A stretch of 64,000 bases of DNA from Brevibacillus porteri (GTDB lineage Bacteria > Bacillota > Bacilli > Brevibacillales > Brevibacillaceae), in contig NZ_PXZO01000017.1 of assembly GCF_003013475.1 (NCBI RefSeq), positions 229,893 to 293,892 on the forward strand, read 5' to 3'. Positions 41,101 to 49,853 of the stretch are shown in pieces. Numbering within the stretch: the first letter of the stretch is position 1; each line of letters begins with the position of its first letter. Under the pieces are notes generated by a model. The model was given only the letters and a program-made list of their open reading frames with translations, was not told the origin of the DNA and did no database searches. The position numbers and the translations under genes were made by a program.

Positions 41101-44100
41101 CATTTGCCTCAAGGGTAAAGTCTACTCCGGTCTTATTTTCACCGGGTCCAAGTGTAACACCAACCGAGCCTGTAACATATTCAGGGGCACTTGCCACCAC
41201 GACAAATGATCCAGCAGGCAGGTTGCCAATTATATAGGCACCGTTTGAATCCGTATAGCCAAAGCCTATTGTCGTCTCATTCAAATCCAGTATACAGACA
41301 ACGGCATTGACAATCGGCTGCATCCCCGTGTCTAGCACGGTTCCAGAAATACTGGCCGGATTCGGGGTAAGCGCAAATGAAACGTTGGTCGTCTGCCCAG
41401 GCTGTACGATCACCCCAACAGATTGAACAGCGTAGCCAGGAGCGGTAGCTGTAAGGATATAAGAGCCGGGTGCGACCCCTGAAAATGAAAATGCCCCATT
41501 CCCATCTGCGACGACAGTACCGATCAACAGGTTATTGATATCAAACAATTGAATGCTGGTTCCCGGTACGACAGGTGCTACTGTCCCGCTAATAAAACCG
41601 AAATCCTGGTTGAGCTGAAGCTGGACAGGAGTAGTTGTATTCGCGAGCACAACGGCTCCGACATGATTGGTTTGAAAGCCATCCGCTAAAGCCCTGATGA
41701 CGTATTGACCTGCTGCCAAGCCCGTGATAACAAAGCTTCCTTGACTATCGCTGTATACCGAATGCACGACGGAGCCATTGAAATCGAGTGCATTTACCTG
41801 TGCACCAGTAATCGGCTGTAAAGTCCCTGCAGCGAGCACCTGTCCTTGGATCTCACCCGGACTCGCAAACAACGACAAACTGACAGGCGTATTCGTATTC
41901 GCAAGTACAGTGGCGGAAGCACTATTCGTTTCATAATTGGTTGCACGAGCGGTAATGGTGTAAACTCCGGGTGCAAGCCCTGTGATCACGTAATTTCCAG
42001 ACAGATCGCTATTTGCATGGGCGATGATTGCCCCAGCTTGGTTCAACACGCTAACCTCTATCGAAGCACCTGTGATCGGTAGACCCGACGTAGCATCGAA
42101 AATCGAACCTGAAATGCTTCCCGGCAAATCTGCCAGTTGTACATTCACCGTTGTTGTCGTCAATGAGGTGACGACTGCCCCTATGATCACTGTCGTTTTA
42201 TCTGGAGCAGATACGATGACAACGTACGCCTGCGGTAGCAAATTAGGTACCACATACTGTCCGTTTCCATCAGTCAATACCGTAGCGACAACTGCACCTG
42301 CTGCCGTATTTTCCCTAATGATGACAGTGGCACCCTGAATCGGCTGATTGCCGCTGTCGACCACCTGTCCTGCGATTGATCCCGGAGAAGCTTGCAGGAC
42401 AAAAGCAAGGGACGCTATTTCCTGAGGCAGTACAGTTGCCCCCAACACAACAGTGGAATAACCAGAAGCCGAAGCGGTTACGGTATACGTGCCTGGGGCC
42501 AAGTGCGGGAAGGAAAAGGTGCCAGCGCTGTCGGTAATGGCCTGCGCCACAGGAACGATTCCCTTCATAACAATGACAGTGGCATTACCAAGCGGATTGC
42601 TCCCTGTGTCCGAGACAGTCCCATTCAATACCCCTGCCAGCTTTTCCAATTGGAGGTCAACCGTTGTAGTAGCTCCAGCAATGATTTCTATCCCCACTGT
42701 TTGGCCCGCATACCCCTCAGCAGCAGCCGTAAGGACATAGGTTTCGGGACCTAGTAAAGATAAGGAGTAGTCTCCATTCACGTCGGTTAATGTCTCTCCT
42801 ACAGCAATTCCCGAACGAGTTACCACCTTGATGCTCGCATTTGGGATTTCCTCACCCGTTTGCGCATCGGAAATGGTTCCACTTACCGTTCCAAATGCAG
42901 TCGTCAAAGAAAAATCAAGGACTTTGGCATCGCCCGCTTGCAGACTGATTCCAGCTAATTGTGTGGAAAAGCCTGCGGCACTGACACGGATTTGATAAAC
43001 ACCTTCTGCGAGCTTGGTCAGCAGATACGTGCCAGCTCCATTTGTTGTCGTTTCCGTCAGCGTAATACCTGTCTGGTTCAGCACTTCCACCAATGCCCCT
43101 GCAATCGGTATACCACCCGGACCTGTCACCAGACCGGATAGCTGGGCAACGGATGTCTGGAGCACTACATTTTGTGTAGTCGTCTGGGCTCGAATGACAT
43201 TGATTGCGACTGTTGCTGGCTGGAATGTATCCGCACTGACTGCAAGGGTATAGGCACCCGGCACGACATTGGTAAACGAATAGGTCCCCCCTCCCCCTGT
43301 CACTGTCTGGTTTACGGTCACACCTGTCGTATTAATGAGCTTTACCACTGCCCCTGATATGGGTGCCAATCCGGTATTTGTTATCGTCCCATTCACCTGA
43401 CCTGGACTCGGAGGAAGCAGAATGTCTGATCTTGTGGTTTGCCCTGCTAAAACGCTCACGAACTGAATTTTTGGGTCATAAGTCGGCGCGGTCACCGACA
43501 CAGAATACAGACCAGGAGCCAATCCAGTAAACGAATAGGCACCATCTGTGTCCGTTGTCGTCGTTCCGATTAGTACGGGAATCGAATCATACAGCTCGAC
43601 ATGCGCACCTGCCACAGGCAAGTTCGTGGACTGGTCAAGGACTACGCCAGCAACACTTCCAGCCAAGTTAACCGTGATGACAATATTATCCTGAACAGGA
43701 GAAAGCATCCCGCCAGAGAAGCTGTCTACGCCCGTGACTGTCGCTGTGTTTAACCGCCGCGTTCCGACTGGAGAGACCGCGAAAACCCCATTGACCGTAA
43801 ATGACAAGCTGGCAGTAGAACCAGCGGCCAAATTGCCGATCGTCCAGCTGAGCACCTTCGTGAGGGGATTGTAGATGACAGAGCCGATACTTGTTGTATT
43901 TACTGTAAAAGCCGTTACCTGATCCAGCTCAATCAAATCGTTGACAACGACTGTCATTGCCTGGTTCTTCCCCGTATTGGTAACACTGATCGATCCCGTC
44001 CATTGCGATAGTTGTCCTGTGGTAACGACTGCCGGTCCTGCTGTTAGCTGCTTGTCGATTGCGAGACTGGCCCGTACGTCTCCCGTCGCTATCGTAGTCG

Positions 44101-44731
44101 TATTACTCAAGGAATTGACAAAGCTAAAACCTTCACTGGTCCGCAGAGAGTCCTTGTTGTAATTGTTGTCATTGGTAGAGGTAAACGGAAGAAAACGAAG
44201 GGAAGTAAGAGAGGTAACACTGATCGTTGAAAAAAACGTAGCTGCTGGCATGACGAGATCAATGAAGAAATCTGGATTGCCGCTAAAATTAGAACCGTCA
44301 TTCGTAAGCCGCACACGAGCCGTGTCAAAATTGACAATCGGCGCTTGCCAGTTCGGCGCTCCACTGCCGTTTGTGCCCTCTGCCTGATCCGTCCACGAGT
44401 TGAATTCAACAATCGTGTTTTGAATCAACACAATACGATTACGCAAGCCTTGCACGCCCAACATCCATTGGTATGTGCCAGCCACTCCCGTTGTATTGAT
44501 TAAATATCCCCAGGCAAAATTTTGAAAGCCTGTTTTCTGTGAATTTCTTGGATCTTCGTTGACTCTCATCCGAAAATAAAGAGTTGTTCCATCATACGCC
44601 AAAAAGGCAACGGGAAACGTAGCGTTTCCTACCATGTCGACAGAGCCGGGATTTTCATCGTTTGGGACGTCTCCGAAAGGACTTCCGCCGAGTGTAAACG
44701 GAATGAATCGACTGTCAGAAGGATAGGCCAT
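38177..44731 (-). CDS. Giant protein with 21 carboxypeptidase-regulatory-like repeats, 2184 aa
   Basis: The N-terminal ~220 residues are a unique domain (RFIPFTLGGSPFGDVPNDENPG, LYFRMRVNEDPRNSQKTG). A DUF11-like Ig segment (SISVTNTGKNQAMTVVVNDL...LSWTIGNLAAGSTASLSFTV) follows. From about residue 355 I count 21 tandem ~85-aa CarboxypepD_reg-like repeats, each G-x-I-x-G-x-V at the start, a central GAxVxV, then YxxxxLxPGxYxVxASAxGY. No signal peptide, transmembrane segment, sortase LPXTG or S-layer domain is visible, unusual for such a beta-rich fibre. The C-terminus (AAMSGSLRVAACPTILFTSF) breaks off after the last repeat. GAGGTGAGG precedes the ATG. A mother-cell-made spore-surface fibre or a non-classically secreted adhesin are both possible; neither is proven. 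Confidence 0.85.
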   Translation of the reverse strand: MAYPSDSRFIPFTLGGSPFGDVPNDENPGSVDMVGNATFPVAFLAYDGTTLYFRMRVNEDPRNSQKTGFQNFAWGYLINTTGVAGTYQWMLGVQGLRNRIVLIQNTIVEFNSWTDQAEGTNGSGAPNWQAPIVNFDTARVRLTNDGSNFSGNPDFFIDLVMPAATFFSTISVTSLTSLRFLPFTSTNDNNYNKDSLRTSEGFSFVNSLSNTTTIATGDVRASLAIDKQLTAGPAVVTTGQLSQWTGSISVTNTGKNQAMTVVVNDLIELDQVTAFTVNTTSIGSVIYNPLTKVLSWTIGNLAAGSTASLSFTVNGVFAVSPVGTRRLNTATVTGVDSFSGGMLSPVQDNIVITVNLAGSVAGVVLDQSTNLPVAGAHVELYDSIPVLIGTTTTDTDGAYSFTGLAPGLYSVSVTAPTYDPKIQFVSVLAGQTTRSDILLPPSPGQVNGTITNTGLAPISGAVVKLINTTGVTVNQTVTGGGGTYSFTNVVPGAYTLAVSADTFQPATVAINVIRAQTTTQNVVLQTSVAQLSGLVTGPGGIPIAGALVEVLNQTGITLTETTTNGAGTYLLTKLAEGVYQIRVSAAGFSTQLAGISLQAGDAKVLDFSLTTAFGTVSGTISDAQTGEEIPNASIKVVTRSGIAVGETLTDVNGDYSLSLLGPETYVLTAAAEGYAGQTVGIEIIAGATTTVDLQLEKLAGVLNGTVSDTGSNPLGNATVIVMKGIVPVAQAITDSAGTFSFPHLAPGTYTVTASASGYSTVVLGATVLPQEIASLAFVLQASPGSIAGQVVDSGNQPIQGATVIIRENTAAGAVVATVLTDGNGQYVVPNLLPQAYVVIVSAPDKTTVIIGAVVTSLTTTTVNVQLADLPGSISGSIFDATSGLPITGASIEVSVLNQAGAIIAHANSDLSGNYVITGLAPGVYTITARATNYETNSASATVLANTNTPVSLSLFASPGEIQGQVLAAGTLQPITGAQVNALDFNGSVVHSVYSDSQGSFVITGLAAGQYVIRALADGFQTNHVGAVVLANTTTPVQLQLNQDFGFISGTVAPVVPGTSIQLFDINNLLIGTVVADGNGAFSFSGVAPGSYILTATAPGYAVQSVGVIVQPGQTTNVSFALTPNPASISGTVLDTGMQPIVNAVVCILDLNETTIGFGYTDSNGAYIIGNLPAGSFVVVASAPEYVTGSVGVTLGPGENKTGVDFTLEANAGGISGQVTDATNPVIIIAGAVVLIRSISNGNVVATASTDQTGSYLIQHLLPGAYTVTVSAPSYADQSVGANVVSGETTGASVALLPMPGSIVGSVINSLGVPVMGSEINVKLMDSNQAVIQSLLANESGVFFIGSVAPGVYTVIASAPGYAVGSIGVIVTANTATSTTVTLPDLPAGISGVVTNQMTGFGIPGSTVLITDGHGVVLAQLLTDDQGNFLAEKLPPGVVNVTVSALNFVSVSQAVILQGGMTTNFQQQLVPNPGSLSGVVTDLETGLPIIGATVIVFDSTRAAVGSVLTDATGNFSLDRLAPGGYTVNVNATGYASDVAGAQIQAGAASVLSFALNELPGGIAGTVREAGTALPIAGAVITVRQGSPSGTILAIVLTNAEGQYMVSGLSPGSYTLIASATGFAAEASTAMVGLGATTGLDFSLQSLPASVTGEISDALLATPLPNTLVRLLGNNNTIIFSTQTDAQGIYFMDGFVAGNYTILARNESYQRESVSFDVAPGGTATVNIPLDPNPGVLQGTVRDALDGTPLVGAEVLIFFPGTNNLLSRTITDGLGQFNIDGLAPLTYTLAISAQNYTTQPVGATIFSGQTTTIEVGLPPFPAAVTGQVQVSGGGVVSNALIQVKDSHGTLFGSAITDDLGNFAVGNLPPGTYFISASEDNYAAATQSITVTAGQTLGGVILTMSPQPGSIFGQVTNQLTGLPITGAAVAIQLFSNGLFVANTVTNQSGQFKVNGLTAGVYNVIASADGFGTHYSTVTVAGGQTTVATVELLPIVGTISGIVLLPDGTQASGNNIQLSLFNSAQIRLQNILAEPDGTFHFVNVAPGKYTVIGTIPGIGTGQAQAVVLPNQTTFIIIRLSQTGTIQGTVRSGLTGLPVAGATVYVQTVNQPIRKTVVVQTDSFGRYKVNDLDPGSYLVVANAMGSGEARGTVTLGAGEIVTLDLVLLPAAMSGSLRVAACPTILFTSF

Positions 44732-44822
44732 TTTTCCTCACCTCTCCCCTCTAACATATGTACATAGAGTGATATGGCCCCGCCCTCCCTTTGCTAATTG
44801 GCTTGTCCGTGCCCGTCCCAAC

Positions 44823-44870
44823 AAAAAAAGGGCTTTCGCCCGCAAATATTTCTTGCGAGGAAACCCTTTT
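44823..44870 (-). terminator. Rho-independent terminator of the yisL-like gene
   Basis: Minus strand AAAAGGGTTTCC and CGCAA pair with TTGCG and GAAAGCCCTTTTTTT; a long imperfect stem with a T-run. Confidence 0.85.
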
Positions 44871-44889
44871 CCTTCCTGTATTGCCTATC

Positions 44890-45255
44890 TTACATAAATA
44901 CGCGATAGCCAAGCAGAATAACCAGCACCAAAACGACAATACAGCCGATGAAGAAGCCGATGCTGCCTTCTTGTCGCTTTGCTTTGCCCAGAGACATTTC
45001 CATCAAACCAAAGGCGATAACCGCGATGATGCCCTTCATGTAGAAATAGAAATCTGTTGCGTGACCCACGAAAAGCATCCAAGCTCCCGATACAAGAATG
45101 ATGACCATCATGAGTCTGAGCAGCATATGTACGATCTTGCCTGCTTTTGCTTTACCCACACGATACAGGATGTAGGCAACGATCAAGAGCACGAATGCGA
45201 CTTCCCAGCTACCCACATGCGCTTCAATTAACGCTTTGTACGGCAAAAAATCCAA
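44890..45255 (-). CDS. YisL-like small membrane protein (DUF1516)
   Basis: A 121-aa protein with four hydrophobic helices (SWEVAFVLLIVAYILYRV, MLLRLMMVIILVSGAWMLFV, FYFYMKGIIAVIAFGLMEMSLG, IGFFIGCIVVLVLVILLGY), matching YisL of Bacillus, length ~118 aa. The function is unknown. TTG 45255 is chosen because AGGAG lies eight bases before it and the longer start at 45276 would be almost at the transcription start. Confidence 0.8.
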   Translation of the reverse strand: MDFLPYKALIEAHVGSWEVAFVLLIVAYILYRVGKAKAGKIVHMLLRLMMVIILVSGAWMLFVGHATDFYFYMKGIIAVIAFGLMEMSLGKAKRQEGSIGFFIGCIVVLVLVILLGYRVFM

Positions 45256-45284
45256 CCCCTTTACTCCTAAATTCAATCTTGTCC

Positions 45285-45293
45285 ATTATACCA
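45285..45293 (-). promoter_or_regulatory. Extended -10 promoter of the yisL-like gene
   Basis: TGGTATAAT on the minus strand (TATAAT at 45290-45285 with an upstream TG). No good -35 is seen. Confidence 0.5.
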
Positions 45294-45359
45294 GAAGAAG
45301 GGGAAAAATGCTGATGTCCCAATGCGTGGCAGTATTGTGACTAGGCTTTTTGGGGGATG

Positions 45360-45396
45360 AAAAAGAGGCTACCTGTGATCAGCAACCTCTTTTTTC
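45360..45396 (-). terminator. Rho-independent terminator of the hydroxyproline enzyme operon
   Basis: AAAAAAGAGGTTGCT and AGGTAGCCTCTTTTT pair around a six-base loop, 13 bp past the last gene. Confidence 0.85.
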
Positions 45397-45408
45397 TAGC
45401 AAACGATC

Positions 45409-46413
45409 CTATCGCAGTAAAAATCCGTCTTTCAGCGGGTCCGTAGGGTCCACGACAAATTGATGCAGACCTGTGATGAACGCCTTGCCTTCTATGCTCG
45501 GAATGACAGCCGGATAGCTCCCCACCTGTGTGGTTGCTACCACCTTGCCGATAAACTGGCTCCCGACAATTCCTTCATGGACAAATGATTCTCCAGCGGA
45601 CAGCTTGCCTCGCGCATGCAAAGTGGCTACGCGAGCCGCAGTACCTGTACCGCATGGTGAGCGATCGATCTGCTTGTCGGCGAAAATCGTCACGTTGCGC
45701 AGGTCTGATCCTTTCACTCTCGGCTTATCCGAGATAATCACCCCGTAGATGCCTTTAAGCTCAGGTTCCAACGGATGAACAACCTCCATTGTCGCCTCGA
45801 TTTGTTCCTTGATTCGCTTGCCCCACTCTTGCAGCTCGGCCAATTGCTCCATTTCTACCTGAACCCCGATATCTTCCGCCTGTACTACTGCATAGAATGC
45901 TCCGCCAAAAGAAATGTCCACTGAAAAGGTACGTCCTCCCCACTCAATAGGAACGTCTTGTGCCAAAACAAAAGAGGGGACATTTTCAAACGAGACGGAA
46001 TGGACCAGCGATCCTTCCGCGTTAGCGTGTGCAATGATTCTTCCTGCTGGACTGTCAATCACAATACGCTCTGTTGGATCTTCCAGCCGAAGGATTCCAG
46101 TCTCAATGGCAGCCGTCACAACCGCAATGATTCCATGCCCGCACATGGTACTGTAGCCCTCGTTATGCATGAACAGCACTCCAAATGCCGCATCTGGACT
46201 GACAGGCTCTGTCATGACACAACCGTACATCCCATGATGCCCGCGCGGCTCATACATAAGGACCCGCCGGATATAGTCCAGCTCCTCCCGAAAATAGCGG
46301 CGCTTCTCCAGAATCGTCTCGCCCGCGAGCGGTGGGATGCCGCCTGTTATGATGCGCAGGGGCTCCCCTCCGGTATGGACCTCGATTGTCGTAAACAACT
46401 GATTGATGTGCAT
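45409..46413 (-). CDS. Proline racemase family protein (second copy)
   Basis: A 334-aa cofactor-independent racemase/epimerase. Both catalytic cysteines are present: MCGHGI and DRSPCGTGT, so it should epimerise (proline racemase or 4-hydroxyproline 2-epimerase) rather than dehydrate, since trans-3-hydroxyproline dehydratases replace one Cys. N-terminal [13 protein letters not shown] and [11 protein letters not shown] are family hallmarks. It is the last gene of the sigma-54 operon, 43 bp after the aldehyde dehydrogenase. It differs considerably from the copy at 48828, so the two may handle different substrates, for instance proline or 3-hydroxyproline versus 4-hydroxyproline. Confidence 0.88.
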   Translation of the reverse strand: MHINQLFTTIEVHTGGEPLRIITGGIPPLAGETILEKRRYFREELDYIRRVLMYEPRGHHGMYGCVMTEPVSPDAAFGVLFMHNEGYSTMCGHGIIAVVTAAIETGILRLEDPTERIVIDSPAGRIIAHANAEGSLVHSVSFENVPSFVLAQDVPIEWGGRTFSVDISFGGAFYAVVQAEDIGVQVEMEQLAELQEWGKRIKEQIEATMEVVHPLEPELKGIYGVIISDKPRVKGSDLRNVTIFADKQIDRSPCGTGTAARVATLHARGKLSAGESFVHEGIVGSQFIGKVVATTQVGSYPAVIPSIEGKAFITGLHQFVVDPTDPLKDGFLLR

Positions 46414-46456
46414 AACATCCTCACCTTTTTATGCGATTGGCGAAAAGCTCGATGGA

Positions 46457-47896
46457 TTACCACGCGTATTTGATCGCGCATGTTTTCGTCGTACTGTAGA
46501 AATCAAGCGCCGCCTGACCCTGCTCCCGTGTATGTGAGCTGGACAGCTTCATGCCGCCAAACGGAGCCTGGTATTCCACACCTGCCGTCTCCTGATTGAC
46601 ACGAACCATTCCCGCCTGCGCCATATCCAAGAAGCGATGGGCACTCGCCAAATCTCGGGTGAACAGCGAAGCGCTCAGTCCGTATACAGACTGGTTGCAC
46701 AGCTCTACTGCCTCGTCAAAACCGTCTGCTGTCAAAAGCACAGCCAATGGTCCGAACACTTCCTCCTGAACGAGGCGATGATTGGCAGCGACACCCTCGA
46801 CAATTTGGGGACGGATGTAATAGCCTTGCTCCTCTTTTGCATATGATGGGCTTTGGGCAATGACTGTTGCTGCCTCATTAGCCAATGCGATGTATTGCCC
46901 AACCGTCTCATACTGTGCAGCCGAGGCAACTGGCCCCAAATACGCTTCCAGATCGCTGGCATCTCCTACCCGGCACGTCTCCATAGCCGATTGCAATCGC
47001 TCGACCAGTGGCTGATAGATCGTTTTTTCTACAATGATCCTGCTGGTAGCCGTACATTTTTGACCAGCCGATCGAAACGCGCCACTGAGCAAAATCGGAA
47101 CCGTTTTATCCAGATCAGCATCAGCCAAAACGACTGCCGCATTTTTTCCGCCCATCTCGGTTTGATACTTGATATTGCGACCCGCGCACGCGATGGCAAT
47201 CTGTCTGCCTGTTTCAGATGAGCCAGTAAAGCTGACTGCATCGACTTCGGCTTCATTCGTGAGTGTATTGCCGATCTCTCGGCCCTTGCCAATTACCAGA
47301 TTCAACACACCCGCAGGCAGCTTTGTTTCCGCAAATATTTCAGCTAGTCGTGTGGCTGTGAGCGAACCATTTTCCGCTGGCTTCCAGATGACTGTATTCC
47401 CGCAAATGAGTGCAGGGGCGATCTTCCAGATGGGGATCGCAACGGGGAAGTTCCATGGAGTGATGACCGCCACGACTCCGAGCGGGATACGACGGCTGTA
47501 TTGCAGAACGTTCGTATCTGAAGAGGGAATCAGGTTGCCGTTGGAACGCATCCCTTCTCCGGCATAATAGCGCAACAGACTGACCCCGCGCGCCACTTCT
47601 CCGCGCATCTCGCCAAGTTGCTTGCCCATTTCCCGGCTTGCCAGCTGTGCCAAGCTGTCTGCATTTGCCTCTAGTGCGGCAGCCATTTGAAAAAGGATTT
47701 CGCCACGAGCCGCCCCCGTTTGTTTTGCCCAGCCGATCTGTGCCGCACGAGCTGCCTGTTCAGCGGCAAAAACATGTGACCGATCAGACAGGTGCAGAAC
47801 GCCGACTTCTTCTGTGATACGCGATGGGTTCTTGACCGTTAGTTCCTTCCCTGACGGCGTCATCCATTCGCCGCCAATCCAGTTTTTGCTGTGCAT
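46457..47896 (-). CDS. Aldehyde dehydrogenase, probable alpha-ketoglutarate semialdehyde dehydrogenase
   Basis: A 479-aa NAD(P)-dependent aldehyde dehydrogenase: PWNFPVAIPIWKIAPALICGNTVIWKPAE cofactor-binding region, FTGSSETGR, the general-base Glu in QTEMGGKNAAVV and the catalytic Cys in RSAGQKCTATSR. In the 4-hydroxyproline route it oxidises 2,5-dioxopentanoate to alpha-ketoglutarate; the neighbours make that assignment strong. ATG 47896 has GGGGG nine bases upstream; the longer frame to 47944 overlaps the deaminase gene without a ribosome site. Pseudomonas counterpart: LhpG. Confidence 0.9.
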   Translation of the reverse strand: MHSKNWIGGEWMTPSGKELTVKNPSRITEEVGVLHLSDRSHVFAAEQAARAAQIGWAKQTGAARGEILFQMAAALEANADSLAQLASREMGKQLGEMRGEVARGVSLLRYYAGEGMRSNGNLIPSSDTNVLQYSRRIPLGVVAVITPWNFPVAIPIWKIAPALICGNTVIWKPAENGSLTATRLAEIFAETKLPAGVLNLVIGKGREIGNTLTNEAEVDAVSFTGSSETGRQIAIACAGRNIKYQTEMGGKNAAVVLADADLDKTVPILLSGAFRSAGQKCTATSRIIVEKTIYQPLVERLQSAMETCRVGDASDLEAYLGPVASAAQYETVGQYIALANEAATVIAQSPSYAKEEQGYYIRPQIVEGVAANHRLVQEEVFGPLAVLLTADGFDEAVELCNQSVYGLSASLFTRDLASAHRFLDMAQAGMVRVNQETAGVEYQAPFGGMKLSSSHTREQGQAALDFYSTTKTCAIKYAW

Positions 47897-47909
47897 TCTG
47901 CCCGTCCCC

Positions 47910-48794
47910 CTATCGTCCACTTGCAGCGCCGACAGCGTAGTCAAACGCCTTTTTAATGCCCGCGTAGTATTCTTCAGACAACGGCAAACGCGGCGGACGA
48001 GTCGGTCCTACTGGGAAGTCTGCCAGCTCCATCATGTATTTGATCGACTGTACCAATTGTGGACTCGCGTCGTAGTGGAACAACGGCAACAATCGACGAT
48101 ATAGCGCCTGTGCCTCGGCGAGCTTGCCTGCCCGTGCCAGACGGAACAGCTCCACTCCTTCTTTTGGCAGTGCATTCGGTACACCTGAGATCCAGCCTGT
48201 CGCCCCGATCAAGCCACCCTCCATGACGAGATCGTCTACACCGACCATGACTTCTAAATCCGTCAGGGCAAGAATGTCCTGCATGCGGCGTACGTCTCCG
48301 GAGAATTCCTTCACCGCGACGATATTTTCAAACTTCGCCAGTCTTGCCAAAATATCCGGTGTCAGGTCGATTTTGTAATCGTGAGGATTGTTGTAGGCAA
48401 TAATCGGCAGCCCGACTGTGTTCAGTGCCTCATAGTGGGCAAACACTTCATTTTCCAATGGCTTGTAGTTAATCGGAGGCAAGGCCATTACACCTGCTGC
48501 TCCCGCATCCTTGGAGAATTGCACCCATTCCACTGCTTGACGGGTAGACGGGGCAGCAGAGCCTACAACCACCGGTACTCGACCTTTTGCGGCAGCGATC
48601 ACGGTATGAATGACTTTTGCCCGCTCTTCTCCTGTCATTGTCGCGTATTCTCCCAGCGAACCGGACGGAACCAGTCCGTCTACGCCCTCCTGAATCAACC
48701 AGTCACACAATTCCGTCAAGCGTTTGTAATCCACCTCATAGTCGCTTGTAAACGGTGTGACAATCGCCACGTACACTCCTTCAAATCTTGCCAT
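47910..48794 (-). CDS. DHDPS-family 1-pyrroline-4-hydroxy-2-carboxylate deaminase
   Basis: A 294-aa class I aldolase-type TIM barrel of the dihydrodipicolinate synthase family: VYVAIVTPFTSDYEVD, SGSLGEYATMTGEER, YNNPHDYKIDL with the catalytic Tyr, and the Schiff-base lysine in VAVKEFSGD. Next to hydroxyproline epimerase, D-hydroxyproline dehydrogenase and a semialdehyde dehydrogenase it fits the deaminase/dehydratase that yields alpha-ketoglutarate semialdehyde (LhpC in Pseudomonas). GAGAGGAG precedes the ATG. A lysine-biosynthetic DapA function is unlikely in this setting. Confidence 0.9.
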   Translation of the reverse strand: MARFEGVYVAIVTPFTSDYEVDYKRLTELCDWLIQEGVDGLVPSGSLGEYATMTGEERAKVIHTVIAAAKGRVPVVVGSAAPSTRQAVEWVQFSKDAGAAGVMALPPINYKPLENEVFAHYEALNTVGLPIIAYNNPHDYKIDLTPDILARLAKFENIVAVKEFSGDVRRMQDILALTDLEVMVGVDDLVMEGGLIGATGWISGVPNALPKEGVELFRLARAGKLAEAQALYRRLLPLFHYDASPQLVQSIKYMMELADFPVGPTRPPRLPLSEEYYAGIKKAFDYAVGAASGR

Positions 48795-48827
48795 TTTTCA
48801 TTCTCCTCTCACGTTTGGGTTTGTGTT

Positions 48828-49853
48828 TTAATGATCAGTTGCGGCTGGTATGAGCAAAAAGCCATTCGCCAGCTCGTCTTCCGGATTGTAAAAAATCGTA
48901 TGCTTACCCATCAGCCAGGCCGAGCCTGCAATTCGGGTGATGACAGCAGGCAGCTCCCCTTCCTCCGTCACCTGCAGCACTCTTCCTGTAAACAGAGAAC
49001 CGACGATGCTCTCATGCACAAACGGTTCGTCTATCCCGATCTCCCCTTTGGCAAACAGAGTCGCCAGCTTGGCGGAAGTGCCCGTTCCACATGGCGATCG
49101 GTCGATTCCGCCCGGCGGTACGACGACGGTATTTTTCACATCCGCTCCCGGATTGTCAGGGGCCGTAAAGAACTCCACATGGGTCAGTCCGCGAATAAAC
49201 GGCTTCTCTGGATGAACGATCTCCATGGCCTGATTAATCGCTTTTCGAATCGTGACAGCCGTATCGACAATGGTGGATGCATGGGCTGGCGTCAGTTCGA
49301 GATTGAGCTTGCGTGCATCTGTGATGGCATAAAAATTTCCACCGTACGCAATATCGCAGGTCACCGCTCCAATCCCTTCTACATCTACCGTCACATCTTG
49401 CTGATAGAGGAAGGCTGGAATGTTCACAAACGATACTTCCTTGGCTTTTCCTCCCTCTACCTGTATGTCTACCTCGACCAGTCCTGCTGGCGTATCGAGC
49501 GTAAGCTTTGTCACCGGCTCAGTCACGGGGATCATGCCTGTCTCCACCAGCGCTGTGCATAGACCGATCGTATCGTGGCCGCACATCGGCAAGTATCCGC
49601 CTGTCTCGATATAGATCACTCCCACATCCGCATCTGGATGGCATGGGTCAACAATCAAGGCACCCGACATCACATCATGCCCGCGCGGCTCATACATCAA
49701 AAACGTGCGAATCCAGTCATACTTGTCCTTCATCTGCAGCATTTTTTCTCCCATCGTGGCCCCAGTAAGCTTTGGCAGACCACTGATTACCGTCCGGGTA
49801 GGGTTTCCCCCGGTATGCGTGTCAATGGTGGTAAACACCCTCGTTGCTTTCAT
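48828..49853 (-). CDS. Proline racemase family, probable 4-hydroxyproline 2-epimerase
   Basis: A 341-aa racemase with both catalytic Cys: LPMCGHDTIG and [20 protein letters not shown]. The N-terminus FTTIDTHTGGNPTR and YEPRGHDVMSG match hydroxyproline epimerases and proline racemases. As the second gene of the operon, directly coupled to the D-hydroxyproline dehydrogenase subunit (ATGA overlap at 49850-49853), it is the best candidate for the first step, trans-4-hydroxy-L-proline to cis-4-hydroxy-D-proline. Confidence 0.9.
   Translation of the reverse strand: MKATRVFTTIDTHTGGNPTRTVISGLPKLTGATMGEKMLQMKDKYDWIRTFLMYEPRGHDVMSGALIVDPCHPDADVGVIYIETGGYLPMCGHDTIGLCTALVETGMIPVTEPVTKLTLDTPAGLVEVDIQVEGGKAKEVSFVNIPAFLYQQDVTVDVEGIGAVTCDIAYGGNFYAITDARKLNLELTPAHASTIVDTAVTIRKAINQAMEIVHPEKPFIRGLTHVEFFTAPDNPGADVKNTVVVPPGGIDRSPCGTGTSAKLATLFAKGEIGIDEPFVHESIVGSLFTGRVLQVTEEGELPAVITRIAGSAWLMGKHTIFYNPEDELANGFLLIPAATDH

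Noticed and set aside
38177..44731. CRISPR or short tandem DNA repeat inside the giant gene
   Set aside because: The periodicity is at protein level (~85-residue domains); nucleotide copies are diverged and fill a continuous coding frame.
44732..44800. Sigma-K promoter before the giant repeat gene
   Set aside because: A CATATCACT-like -10 can be drawn but the -35 and spacing are unconvincing.
48381..49562. 393-aa plus-strand open frame opposite the hydroxyproline epimerase genes
   Set aside because: It lies antisense to two well-supported genes, has no ribosome site and a Cys/His/Arg-rich composition typical of complementary-strand frames.
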